Of a DNA stretch of 64,000 nt, positions 9,188 to 17,920 are shown in pieces (positions within the stretch are counted from its first letter, which is position 1; each line of letters begins with the position of its first letter). The position numbers were made by a program, and so were the translations under genes. Source of the DNA: Arcicella rigui (GTDB taxonomy: Bacteria > Bacteroidota > Bacteroidia > Cytophagales > Spirosomataceae); NCBI RefSeq assembly GCF_034929435.1, contig NZ_JAYFUM010000007.1, positions 242,012 to 306,011 of the forward strand, written 5' to 3'. Under the pieces are notes generated by a model, which was given only the letters and a program-made list of their open reading frames with translations, did no database searches and had not been told where the DNA came from.

Positions 9188-9304
9188 TATTTGACCAACA
9201 GGCAATAAAAAGATACCAATTAGTGTATTTTTATTTGCTGAGTAGAACCCATAGAAAACAAATTCTGTTTACTAAAACACGCATCCTTTACAATCAATCT
9301 TCAG

Positions 9305-11380
9305 ATGAAAAAGATATTTTTAAGTCTATTTTCCCTCTTTATATTTTCAATAGCTGTTAATGCCCAAAAAATAGTTCCTGCTAAATGGTCTTGGTCGTTT
9401 TCAAAGGCCAATCCAGCGGTTGGTCAAACTGTTGATATTATTTTCAAAGTAAGTATCATTGACGATTGGTATTTATACTCTTCAGACTTTAGTGAAGATT
9501 TAGGCCCAACGGTTACTTCTATAAAGCTTAATCCCAATAGTAGTTTTGAAGCCGTAGGAGGTTTGAAGGCTATTAATCCTTCTAAAAAATTCGATAAAGA
9601 AATTTGGAATGGCGAATACACTTACTTCAAACACAATGCAGAATTTCGTCAGACTGTAAAAGTTTTAAAAGAAAAATTACTTGTAGATGGTGCTTACACA
9701 AGCCAGTCTTGTTCGGATATTACGGGACAATGCGTGATGGTAAGTGGTGTATTCAAGTTAGAATCTGCCTCTACCGAGAAAAAGAAAACCGAAGAAGTAG
9801 CTTTAAAAACCGAACAAACACCACAAGATACGCTCGCTACTAAATCAACCGCAAAAGATACCGCTGTTGCAGTAACAAGTACTCCACTTGTAGATTCTAC
9901 ATCAGCTCCCAAAGAAGAAATCTCAGAAACAAGTACTCCTGCCGTTCCCGAACAATCGCTTTTTGCATTCTTTTGGGTTGCTTTCGGGGCTGGGTTGTTG
10001 GCATTGCTAACACCTTGCGTTTATCCATTAATCCCAATGACAGTTAGCTTTTTTACCAAACAAAAAGGAGGTAGAAAGTTGGCATTTCTTTATGGTTTTT
10101 CAATTGTAGCCATTTATGTTTTGTTCGGAACATTAATTGCCGCTTTGGCTGGACCGGGCTTTGCCAATTGGTTAAGTACGCACTGGTTTCCCAATCTTCT
10201 CTTCTTTGTTATTTTTGTCTTTTTTGGTATTTCATTTTTGGGCTGGTTTGAAATCGTTCTTCCTTCCGATTTTGTGAATAAAATAGATGCACAGTCAGAC
10301 AGAGGAGGTATTATTGGCGTATTCTTTATGGCATTTACATTGGTGTTGGTATCATTTTCTTGTACTGGGCCAGTGGCAGGTTCTATCTTGATTGCTTCGG
10401 CACAAGGCGAAATTATCAAACCAGTTATCGGAATGTTAGGTTTTTCATTAGCTTTTGCTATTCCCTTTACTTTGTTTGCAATTTTCCCACAATGGTTAAA
10501 AAACCTACCAAAATCTGGAGGTTGGATGAATTCTGTCAAAGTAATTTTAGGTTTCTTAGAGTTAGCTTTGGCTTTGAAGTTCTTGAGTACAGCCGACCAA
10601 GTATATCACTGGGGAATCTTGGACAGAGAAGTATATTTAGCTCTTTGGATTGTGATTTTCTCTTTGATAGGTTTTTATTTATTAGGAAAAATACAATTAC
10701 CACACGATAGTAAAACGGAAAAAGTAAACGTACCGAGAATGTTATTGGCAATTTTGGTATTTGCCTTTGTTGTTTACATGATTCCGGGAATGTTTGGAGC
10801 ACCACTGAAAGCCCTTTCTGGTTGGTTGCCGCCACTTACCACCCAAGATTTTGTTTCGTCGGGTGCTGGAAAAGTGGAAGAAACTGCTGATGCTGGTTTT
10901 CCAGCAAAACCTAAGTATAGTGAATTCCTGACTTTGCCACATGGCATCAAAGGATTTTTCGATTATGAAGAAGCCGTGGCTTATGCCAAAAAAGTAAATA
11001 AACCAATCTTCATAGATTTTACAGGACATGGTTGTGTAAATTGTAGAAAAATGGAAGAAAACGTTTGGTCTCATCCAGAAGTACTCAAGCGTCTGAAAGA
11101 AGATTATGTAGTTGTAGCTTTGTATGTGGATGATAAGTCGGAATTACCAAAAGAAAAATGGTACATTTCAAAGGATGACGGACAAGAGAAGACTTCAATG
11201 GGTGACCAAAATTTGGATTTCCAAATTGTAAGATTCAACGGAAATGCACAGCCTTATTACTGTTTGGTAAATCCTAACGACGACAAAGGAACATTGGCTA
11301 CACCAAAAGCTTTTGATTCGAATGTTGATAACTTTATAGCTTTTCTAGAAGAAGGGAAAGCTAAATTTGCAGCCAAGTAA
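9305..11380 (+). CDS. dsbD: Thiol:disulfide interchange protein DsbD
   Basis: Carries electrons from cytoplasmic thioredoxin to the periplasm, for reducing disulfides and for cytochrome c assembly. Order: signal peptide (1-20, ending VNAQ); N-terminal DsbD alpha-like beta domain (about 25-150); a low-complexity Thr/Ser/Glu linker (about 155-215); eight membrane segments with the redox cysteines C238 (LTPCVYPLIP) and C353 (SFSCTGPVAG); C-terminal thioredoxin-like domain with C577-V-N-C580 (GHGCVNCRKM). The 691-residue length and complete cysteine set indicate a working protein. The N-terminal domain also has C-S-D-I-T-G-Q-C near residue 140. It is a single-gene unit with a terminator 6 bases downstream. 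The ccm cluster in the same window is a likely client. Confidence 0.95.
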   Translation: MKKIFLSLFSLFIFSIAVNAQKIVPAKWSWSFSKANPAVGQTVDIIFKVSIIDDWYLYSSDFSEDLGPTVTSIKLNPNSSFEAVGGLKAINPSKKFDKEIWNGEYTYFKHNAEFRQTVKVLKEKLLVDGAYTSQSCSDITGQCVMVSGVFKLESASTEKKKTEEVALKTEQTPQDTLATKSTAKDTAVAVTSTPLVDSTSAPKEEISETSTPAVPEQSLFAFFWVAFGAGLLALLTPCVYPLIPMTVSFFTKQKGGRKLAFLYGFSIVAIYVLFGTLIAALAGPGFANWLSTHWFPNLLFFVIFVFFGISFLGWFEIVLPSDFVNKIDAQSDRGGIIGVFFMAFTLVLVSFSCTGPVAGSILIASAQGEIIKPVIGMLGFSLAFAIPFTLFAIFPQWLKNLPKSGGWMNSVKVILGFLELALALKFLSTADQVYHWGILDREVYLALWIVIFSLIGFYLLGKIQLPHDSKTEKVNVPRMLLAILVFAFVVYMIPGMFGAPLKALSGWLPPLTTQDFVSSGAGKVEETADAGFPAKPKYSEFLTLPHGIKGFFDYEEAVAYAKKVNKPIFIDFTGHGCVNCRKMEENVWSHPEVLKRLKEDYVVVALYVDDKSELPKEKWYISKDDGQEKTSMGDQNLDFQIVRFNGNAQPYYCLVNPNDDKGTLATPKAFDSNVDNFIAFLEEGKAKFAAK

Positions 11381-11386
11381 AAAAAT

Positions 11387-11421
11387 AAAAAGAGGTCGAT
11401 TAAAAAATTGACCTCTTTTTT
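11387..11421 (+). terminator. Rho-independent terminator after dsbD
   Basis: An 11-bp stem (11387-11397 with 11410-11420) is closed by an A-rich loop and ends in a T-run, 6 bases past the dsbD stop codon. Confidence 0.85.
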
Positions 11422-11505
11422 ATGTTAAAAACAATAGAATATTAAATATTATCAAGACTTTAAGCCAACAAGGATTTTAAATGCTTAATTTTTATGCAAT
11501 TTCGT

Positions 11506-11513
11506 TAAATTTG
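11506..11513 (+). promoter_or_regulatory. Candidate -7 box for the cupin gene
   Basis: TAAATTTG fits the Bacteroidota -7 consensus TAnnTTTG and lies 24 bases before the ATG. The expected TTG at the -33 position is not clear (CTT at the right distance), so confidence is modest. Confidence 0.4.
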
Positions 11514-11537
11514 TTCTTCACATATCTGTAAAAACTT

Positions 11538-12059
11538 ATGAATATTACTCTTTCTCAAGATGCTGACAAAGCATCTATCTTTGAACAAATAGCTCTTGCT
11601 TTAGCGGAAGACAATTTTACAGTAGTTAAGCAAGACCAAACTCGTCCGTGGGGTGGTTTCTTTGTTATTGATGAAGCACAAGCTCCTGCCTTTGCAGCGA
11701 AATATTTCCCACATTTGGAAATGTCTGAAATTCAGATTACTAATAAATTATCTCCTAAGATTTTAGTAGTAGCTCCAGAAAAACGTTTGTCGTGGCAATA
11801 TCATTTCCGCCGTGCTGAAATCTGGAAAGTAATTGCAGGAACAACCGTAGGCGTGAAGATAAGCGATACAGATGAGGAGTCGGAAGAAGTGAAAGTATTA
11901 GAATCTGGAAGTTTTATTCAAATGGATACTGGCGAACGTCACCGTTTAATTGGCTTATCAGGTTGGGGAATTGTAGCTGAAATTTGGCAACATACCGACC
12001 CAGAGAACCCTTCGGATGAAGAAGATATTGTTAGATTACAAGATGATTTTGGAAGATAA
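11538..12059 (+). CDS. Stand-alone mannose-6-phosphate isomerase-type cupin
   Basis: A 173-residue cytoplasmic cupin. RPWGGFFVID, the metal-ligand block LSWQYHFRRAEIWKVIAG, GERHRLIG and the closing EEDIVRLQDDFGR match the isomerase half of bifunctional ManC (GDP-mannose pyrophosphorylase/mannose-6-phosphate isomerase type II). No nucleotidyltransferase domain is attached and none is nearby. The role could be sugar-phosphate isomerisation for polysaccharide precursors; such single-domain proteins are sometimes labelled phosphoheptose isomerases, so the exact substrate is open. The first 35 residues do not belong to the cupin core. It has its own terminator and a candidate -7 box. Confidence 0.75.
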   Translation: MNITLSQDADKASIFEQIALALAEDNFTVVKQDQTRPWGGFFVIDEAQAPAFAAKYFPHLEMSEIQITNKLSPKILVVAPEKRLSWQYHFRRAEIWKVIAGTTVGVKISDTDEESEEVKVLESGSFIQMDTGERHRLIGLSGWGIVAEIWQHTDPENPSDEEDIVRLQDDFGR

Positions 12060-12071
12060 TTTTTCCATAAG

Positions 12072-12125
12072 TATAAATACAAAAGCGGCGAATGAATCAA
12101 TTCATTCGCCGCTTTTGTATTTATA
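12072..12125. terminator. Perfect 25-bp hairpin, bidirectional terminator
   Basis: Bases 12072-12096 are exactly complementary to 12101-12125 across the tetraloop TCAA. The GC-rich centre (AAAGCGGCGAATGAA) and AT-rich base let it end both converging transcripts. The base of the stem includes the stop codon of the minus-strand kinase gene (12121-12123). Confidence 0.85.
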
Positions 12126-15063
12126 AATTCTGAACTCTTTCTAACTCTCGCTGTAAAACTGGTACGCCAGCTTTAATTCCTTGATAGAGTCTTTTCCATT
12201 GTTTATCTAACTCTTCAAAATCTATACCGTCTTTCACATGATGTTCAAAAGCAATAATCTCTTTTTCTAAATCTGTTAATCCAACCATTCCTAAAGTTGG
12301 CTTTAATTTATGAGCAAGCTTTTTCAAACCATCTAAATTTTTAGCATCAATCAGTACTTGAATTTCGTCAAAGTCGGGAAGTACGTCTTCTAAAAAAGTT
12401 TGAAAAATATCGGTCATGTATTCTTTATCATTGCCGTAGAGTTCAAGAATTCGTTCTTTATCTATCGTAATCTGAATCTCATTTTCGGTCTGGATTGGCT
12501 TTTGTGGTGTGTCTTCTGCTACGCTTATTGGCGTAGGTATTACTTCTTTTTCAATCACTGGAGCTACTGCTTTATCAGATTTCTTTGGCAAATAGTTCTG
12601 AATAACACTCAATAAATGATTTGGAGCAAAAGGTTTTGTTACGAAATTATTCATTCCCACACTGAAAGCTTTGTTCTTTTGGTCGAGCAATGCCGATGCC
12701 GTCAGAGCAATAATTGGCGTGTGTTGGTTGAGATTCTGCGTATTTCTGATGCTAATAGTAGCCTCATAACCATCCATATTTGGCATTTGAATATCCATTA
12801 AGATAATATCAAAATGCTCTTTTTGGGCTTTTTCAACAGCTTTTTTACCATCTGAGGCAATGGTAAATTCAAAATTCCATTTGTTCAATAAACTACTGAT
12901 GTACTTCTGATTCATGGCATTATCTTCGGCTACCAACACTTTACAAGCCTGAATCGTCTGGTCAGCTTCATGGATAATGTGCGTATTATTTACTACCTCA
13001 GTATCAGATTTTTGGAAAGGTAGCAAAATGGTAAAGGTTGTACCTTCTCCTTCTTTACTTTGAACAGAGATTGTACCTTCTTGCAATTCAACCAATTGTT
13101 TGGTAATGGCCAAACCTAAGCCTGTTCCTTTATGTTTATGTCCTTGTTCTGAATCAATTTGTTTGAATTTTTGGAAAATGAGGTCTAATTTCTCCTCTGG
13201 AATACCAATACCTGTATCTGAAATTTTGAATTCAATCCAACAAACATCCAACTCTTCTTTTTTCAGTTTTACATATACATCAATACTTCCTTCTTCGGTA
13301 AACTTATCTGCATTTCCGATAATGTTCAACAAGATTTGATTGAGCAGAAGGTCGTCTCCCAAATAATTACCTGAAATTTTTACATCGGTAAGTAGATTTA
13401 TTTCTACTGGGCGACTGTCAAGTTTAATTTGGAACACCCTTTGAACGGTTCTTAGTAAACCAACCAAGTCAAAAGGATGTTTTTGGATTTCTATGCGTCC
13501 TGCTTCTATTTTTGCCATGTCTAATAAATCTGAAATGAGACTGTGTAAAAAATCAGCAGAGGTTTTCAGAATATCCAAGTATTCAAACTGCTGTTTGGTT
13601 GGGCGAGTATCGAACATCAGGTGCGTCATACCAATGATGGCATTGAGTGGCGTTCGTATCTCGTGACTCATATTTGCCAAGAATTGCTTTTCAGCTTGTC
13701 GGGCTTCTTCGGCTATTTCTTTGGCTTTTTCCAGTTCTTTTTCCAGTAATTTTCTTTCGGTAATATCATAATGGATACCCATTGAAGCTATTACTTCACC
13801 GTTTTCGTCCATGATAGGAGCACCACTGATAAGTACCCAAATAGGTGTACCATCTTTTTTGATTAAGCATAATTCATAAGAACTGGCAACTCCCTTTTCA
13901 CGTACTTCTTGTTGTACTTGAACAATCTCTTTATCAGTTTCAGGCAAGAATAATTCTGTGGCAATCTGACCGATAAGCTCTTCTTTTTCATAGCCGAGCA
14001 TTTTACAAAATCTATCATAAGCCCTAATAATGCGATGATTATTATCTACTTCCAAAAGCCCAAGTTCCATATTGTCCATGATTCCTCGGTACTTTTCTTC
14101 GCTTTTTCTTAGTTGCTCAATGGCTTTGAATTTATCGGTAACGTCAGAATATTTATAAAGATGTCCTTTATAATCGCCGTCTAAATAAATCGGAATATAA
14201 TCTCTCTCTAACACTCTTCCATCGGCCATTTCAATTTGTTCATCAACCACAATTTCTCTTTTTTCAAGTAAATTGCTGATTCGGCTCACAAAAAGTTCTG
14301 GTTCTTTGAAAAGATGTTTCGACTGTTCAGCCAGTGGAACACAATCTATTCCAACAAGTGATTCTGGAGAGGCTGTCACACCGAATAAATCGCAAAACAA
14401 CTGGTTGGTTAAGATGATTTTATGATTTTCATCTTCAACAAGTATTCCTTTTTGCAAATTAGCAATTAAGTTACTTAGGCGTGCTTCGGTGGTTTTGAGA
14501 GAATCTTGAATTAATTTATGTTCTGTAATAACACGAGCAACGGCTACTAATTCTACGCCATTGTCCTCGGTTTCTATTCTTCTTACGGTTTGACCAATCC
14601 AAACGGTTGAGCCATCTTTAGCTCTTACAGGAAATTCATTATAAGTACTTTCTTCCTTGTTTTGAACCATTTCCCAATAAAAATTCAATATAGATTCTTG
14701 GTACTCTGGTAAAATCAAGAAGGTAAAGTGCTGCCCAATAATTTCTTCTTCTGAATAGCCCAAACGCTCTTTTACTACGGGGTTTACGTAGGTAAAATAG
14801 CCATCAACAGAAATTTGGTAGATAATATCCTGAACCGATTCAATCAATTGGCGGTATTTTCTTTCGGTTTTTTGTAATTCTGACACTGATGCTTTTACTT
14901 GTTTTTCTAAATTTTGATTGAGTTGTCGTAATTGTTCACTGGCCTCATAGAGTTCCAATGCCTTTTTTTCCAAGATAATCTCGGTTTCTTGATGAGCTTT
15001 CTTTTCTTGTTCAACTTGGCGTCTGAGGAGTTCTATCTCTTCCATATTCTGTTTAACTATCAA
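12121..15063 (-). CDS. Hybrid sensor histidine kinase with PAS domains, receiver and HPt
   Basis: A 980-residue cytoplasmic signalling protein with no membrane segment. Order: N-terminal coiled coil (about 1-70), PAS (about 70-190), degenerate PAS (about 190-310), PAS/PAC (about 320-445), HisKA with H467 in ANMSHEIRTPLN, HATPase with N, D-T-G-I-G-I-P and G-T-G-L-G-L boxes, receiver with phospho-acceptor D757 (LMDIQMPNMDGYEA) after KVLVAEDNAMNQKY, and a C-terminal HPt domain with H918 (KLAHKLKPTLGMVG). Every phosphorelay residue is present. There is no partner response regulator beside it, so the output must be encoded elsewhere. The PAS domains suggest redox, oxygen or small-molecule sensing; the ligand is unknown. 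Confidence 0.92.
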   Translation of the reverse strand: MIVKQNMEEIELLRRQVEQEKKAHQETEIILEKKALELYEASEQLRQLNQNLEKQVKASVSELQKTERKYRQLIESVQDIIYQISVDGYFTYVNPVVKERLGYSEEEIIGQHFTFLILPEYQESILNFYWEMVQNKEESTYNEFPVRAKDGSTVWIGQTVRRIETEDNGVELVAVARVITEHKLIQDSLKTTEARLSNLIANLQKGILVEDENHKIILTNQLFCDLFGVTASPESLVGIDCVPLAEQSKHLFKEPELFVSRISNLLEKREIVVDEQIEMADGRVLERDYIPIYLDGDYKGHLYKYSDVTDKFKAIEQLRKSEEKYRGIMDNMELGLLEVDNNHRIIRAYDRFCKMLGYEKEELIGQIATELFLPETDKEIVQVQQEVREKGVASSYELCLIKKDGTPIWVLISGAPIMDENGEVIASMGIHYDITERKLLEKELEKAKEIAEEARQAEKQFLANMSHEIRTPLNAIIGMTHLMFDTRPTKQQFEYLDILKTSADFLHSLISDLLDMAKIEAGRIEIQKHPFDLVGLLRTVQRVFQIKLDSRPVEINLLTDVKISGNYLGDDLLLNQILLNIIGNADKFTEEGSIDVYVKLKKEELDVCWIEFKISDTGIGIPEEKLDLIFQKFKQIDSEQGHKHKGTGLGLAITKQLVELQEGTISVQSKEGEGTTFTILLPFQKSDTEVVNNTHIIHEADQTIQACKVLVAEDNAMNQKYISSLLNKWNFEFTIASDGKKAVEKAQKEHFDIILMDIQMPNMDGYEATISIRNTQNLNQHTPIIALTASALLDQKNKAFSVGMNNFVTKPFAPNHLLSVIQNYLPKKSDKAVAPVIEKEVIPTPISVAEDTPQKPIQTENEIQITIDKERILELYGNDKEYMTDIFQTFLEDVLPDFDEIQVLIDAKNLDGLKKLAHKLKPTLGMVGLTDLEKEIIAFEHHVKDGIDFEELDKQWKRLYQGIKAGVPVLQRELERVQNL

Positions 15064-15576
15064 AATTGTATTACCCTCGCATTATCATTTGGTAAAAAAG
15101 GTCGTTGCTTAAAGCAGCTATTTTTTTATCTTTTAATAATCAATAGCTTTTTTAAATATAGTACTATTTTGCCAATCTATATGTATAAACATGTATTATA
15201 CTCTCGTTTAACCTACTTTACAGTCAAAAAGGGCTATATTCAAATACTACATTGACTAATTCTTTTAATAGTAATTTAGAGAATTTTGGAATGTTAAAGG
15301 CCGAAAAAAATATATTAATACTGAAATATACTTGTTTTGAGATTTATCATTTTTACTTTTTGTAGAAAAATGATGAAAATTGTATTCAAAAGATTAAAAT
15401 ATTTATCTAAACACTGATAAGCTAATTTTATTTGCCGCAATAAATATTCCAAAAATTGATTTGTTTGATAAATCAATGAAATTTAGCCTTTTTTTTGAAT
15501 ATATGGATAAATACTCAATTGAGTACTCGGTGAATAAATAACAAAGTTGGTCTTTTTTTTAAAATAACAGTAACAA
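15064..15576. other. 513-bp non-coding stretch between recQ and the hybrid kinase
   Basis: No supported gene. Both flanking genes are on the minus strand, so this holds the kinase promoter and the recQ 3' flank. It contains a 12-bp perfect palindrome ACTCAATTGAGT (15513-15524) and a 7-bp stem TTGATTT/AAATCAA (15456-15476). No TAnnTTTG box was found on the minus strand. It is strongly AT-rich with several homopolymer tracts. Confidence 0.5.
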
Positions 15577-17736
15577 TTAGCTTCTATTTTCTTCTTTTTC
15601 CGCAATCAATAAAGCAATTCTTATTTTATGGTATTCAAACTTAGCATCCATTGCTTCAAATAGAGGTTTTACGGGGTCGCCATTTTTGATATTCATGGCT
15701 TTTGCGGCTTGAATAATTTCTTTGAATTCGGCTTGGCTAAGGAAAGCTGAAATATTTATTTCTTCGCCTTCTTCATAGAGTTTTGATAGATGTGAAAAAA
15801 TTGTAGCAGGATTCAGTTTCCTTTGTTCAGCAATTTCCTCTACCGAAAAACCTTCTTTGTACAACTGATACGTAGTTTGAATTGTATCACTATTTTTGGT
15901 ACTTACTGCCGAACTTTTTGCGACGGTTTTCAGAAAATCTCGAATTTCTTTTAAAAATACTTCTCCGAATTGTCGATACTTTTGTTCACCAACGCCCGAA
16001 ACGTTAAACATTTCTAACTGATTCAAGGGCTTTTTCTGTGCCATATCCGAAAGTGTAGCATCCGAGAAAACCACAAATGGCGGAATATTTTTTTCATCAG
16101 CAATTTGTTTTCTGAGTACTCGTAGTCTTTCAAAAAGTTCATCTTTAATGATTTCTCTTTTTGATTTTTCTTTCGGAATATTGGCTTCACGTTCAGCTTG
16201 TTTTTCTTCAAAAGGTCTGTAACGTACCAACTGTACTTTTCTACCTTCCTTCAAAATCGCCCAAGACGCATTGTTAAGTTTATAAGCATGGGCTTCATCG
16301 TAAGCAATGTCCATCACGCCCGAATTCAACATTTGCTGTAAATAATCTGCCCACTCGTCAGCTTTTAACTCTTTACCAGCACCAAAGGTTTTGATTTCGT
16401 GATACTTATGCTCTATGATACGTCTGTTGTTCGAGCCTCTCAGAATATCTATCAGCATCCCCATTGCTACATTTTCACCTGTTCTGGCAATGGCTGAAAG
16501 AGCTTTTTGGGCAATCAGCGTAGCATCAAAACGGATAGGCGGATTTTTGCAAACGTCACAATTACCACAGTCGTTTACAACCTCTTCGTTAAAATAGCTC
16601 AAAAGGATGCGTCTGCGACAAATTTCTGCTTCGGCATACTGCTTCATTCGTTCAAGTTTGGCTACTTGTACTTCCTTCATTTCGGGTGGAAGACCAGAAT
16701 CTGCAATCATTTCTTTTCTGACCAATAGGTCATTATAAGAATAAAAAAGCAGCGTATCTGATTTTAACCCATCACGTCCGGCACGACCAATTTCTTGATA
16801 AAAACTTTCTACATTCGAGGGCATCGAATAATGAATTACCCAACGCACATTGGATTTATCAATACCCATTCCGAAGGCAATTGTGGCTACAATTACTTGA
16901 ATATCATCTTGAATAAATTGATTTTGTACTTCCGAACGCTCTTGTGCAGGCATTCCCGCATGATAATACTTGGCATTGATGCCAACTTTCCGAAGAGCCT
17001 CGGCTACTGTTTCAGTATTTTTTCGACTCAAACAGTAAATAATTCCACATTGTCGTGGACGCTCTGCTATAAAATTCTGAATGATTTTAATACGATTTCG
17101 TCCTGCCTGAACGGAAAGTGAAAGGTTGGGTCTATCAAAAGAAGAAATAAAAACTTTAGCTTCTGGAATACCTAATTGAGCCAAAATATCTTTTCGAGTT
17201 ACTTTGTCGGCTGTGGCGGTCAAAGCAATCATTGGCACATCAGGCAAAGCTTGTTTCAACACATTCAGCTTGGTGTATTCAGGGCGAAAATCATGCCCCC
17301 AAGTAGAAACACAGTGAGATTCATCAACGGCAAAAAGGCTGATGTTCAAAGAAAGAATCCAGTCTAAATATCCTTGTGTAAAAAGTTTTTCAGGAGAAAT
17401 ATATAAAAGTTTTAGCTCGCCGTTTCTGCATTGGCGTTCTATCAAATTTTGCTCTTGCGTACTCAGGGAAGAATTAATATACTCTGCTGCAATGCCGTTT
17501 GCTTTTAGGGCTTGTACTTGGTCGTGCATCAGGGCAATTAATGGCGATATAACCAGCGTTAAACCTTGCATCACTAAAGCTGGAATCTGAAAGCAAAGTG
17601 ATTTTCCACCACCCGTTGGCATCAATACCATCGCATCTTGCCCGTAAAGTACCCAGTCGATAATTTCAGCTTGTAATGGACGAAAGGCATTGTAGCCGTA
17701 ATATTGTTTTAAGATTTGTTCTTTGGTGAGTGACAT
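15577..17736 (-). CDS. recQ: ATP-dependent DNA helicase RecQ
   Basis: A 3'-to-5' DNA helicase of recombination and replication-fork repair. Walker A is PTGGGKS (40-46) and the DExH box is D138-E-S-H141. The helicase C domain carries the motif around QEIGRAGRDG. The zinc-binding RQC segment is visible as CRRRILLSYFNEEVVNDCGNCDVC (four cysteines). A winged-helix region and an HRDC domain (about residues 525-605, LRKQIADEKNIPPFVVFSDATL) follow, then an extra C-terminal helix-turn-helix tail (YKEGFSVEEIAEQRKLN) typical of the 700-730-residue RecQ of Bacteroidota. Divergent from the M3 peptidase gene. Confidence 0.97.
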   Translation of the reverse strand: MSLTKEQILKQYYGYNAFRPLQAEIIDWVLYGQDAMVLMPTGGGKSLCFQIPALVMQGLTLVISPLIALMHDQVQALKANGIAAEYINSSLSTQEQNLIERQCRNGELKLLYISPEKLFTQGYLDWILSLNISLFAVDESHCVSTWGHDFRPEYTKLNVLKQALPDVPMIALTATADKVTRKDILAQLGIPEAKVFISSFDRPNLSLSVQAGRNRIKIIQNFIAERPRQCGIIYCLSRKNTETVAEALRKVGINAKYYHAGMPAQERSEVQNQFIQDDIQVIVATIAFGMGIDKSNVRWVIHYSMPSNVESFYQEIGRAGRDGLKSDTLLFYSYNDLLVRKEMIADSGLPPEMKEVQVAKLERMKQYAEAEICRRRILLSYFNEEVVNDCGNCDVCKNPPIRFDATLIAQKALSAIARTGENVAMGMLIDILRGSNNRRIIEHKYHEIKTFGAGKELKADEWADYLQQMLNSGVMDIAYDEAHAYKLNNASWAILKEGRKVQLVRYRPFEEKQAEREANIPKEKSKREIIKDELFERLRVLRKQIADEKNIPPFVVFSDATLSDMAQKKPLNQLEMFNVSGVGEQKYRQFGEVFLKEIRDFLKTVAKSSAVSTKNSDTIQTTYQLYKEGFSVEEIAEQRKLNPATIFSHLSKLYEEGEEINISAFLSQAEFKEIIQAAKAMNIKNGDPVKPLFEAMDAKFEYHKIRIALLIAEKEENRS

Positions 17737-17842
17737 GAATTTTGTGGAAACGTAGGGATTATTTTAAATTTCATTTTTAATGCAATTTACATTTTTCGGG
17801 CGATTTTTAGCTAAGATTGGGGGCAATCAAGCAAAGTTCTAT

Positions 17843-17850
17843 TACTTTTG
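17843..17850 (+). promoter_or_regulatory. Candidate -7 box for the M3 peptidase gene
   Basis: TACTTTTG matches TAnnTTTG exactly, 70 bases before the ATG. The nearest upstream TTG (17817-17819) is 23 bases away, longer than the usual 19-21, so the -33 element is uncertain. Confidence 0.4.
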
Positions 17851-17920
17851 ATAAACAAAATTTTCAATACGTGTAGCTTGAAAGGTGATGAAAAAGCTGC
17901 TTACTTCTTTATAAAACACA

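Noticed and set aside
10114..10539. A 141-codon antisense open frame inside dsbD
   Set aside because: The dsbD frame is fully supported by domains, and the antisense product shows no domain or start signal.
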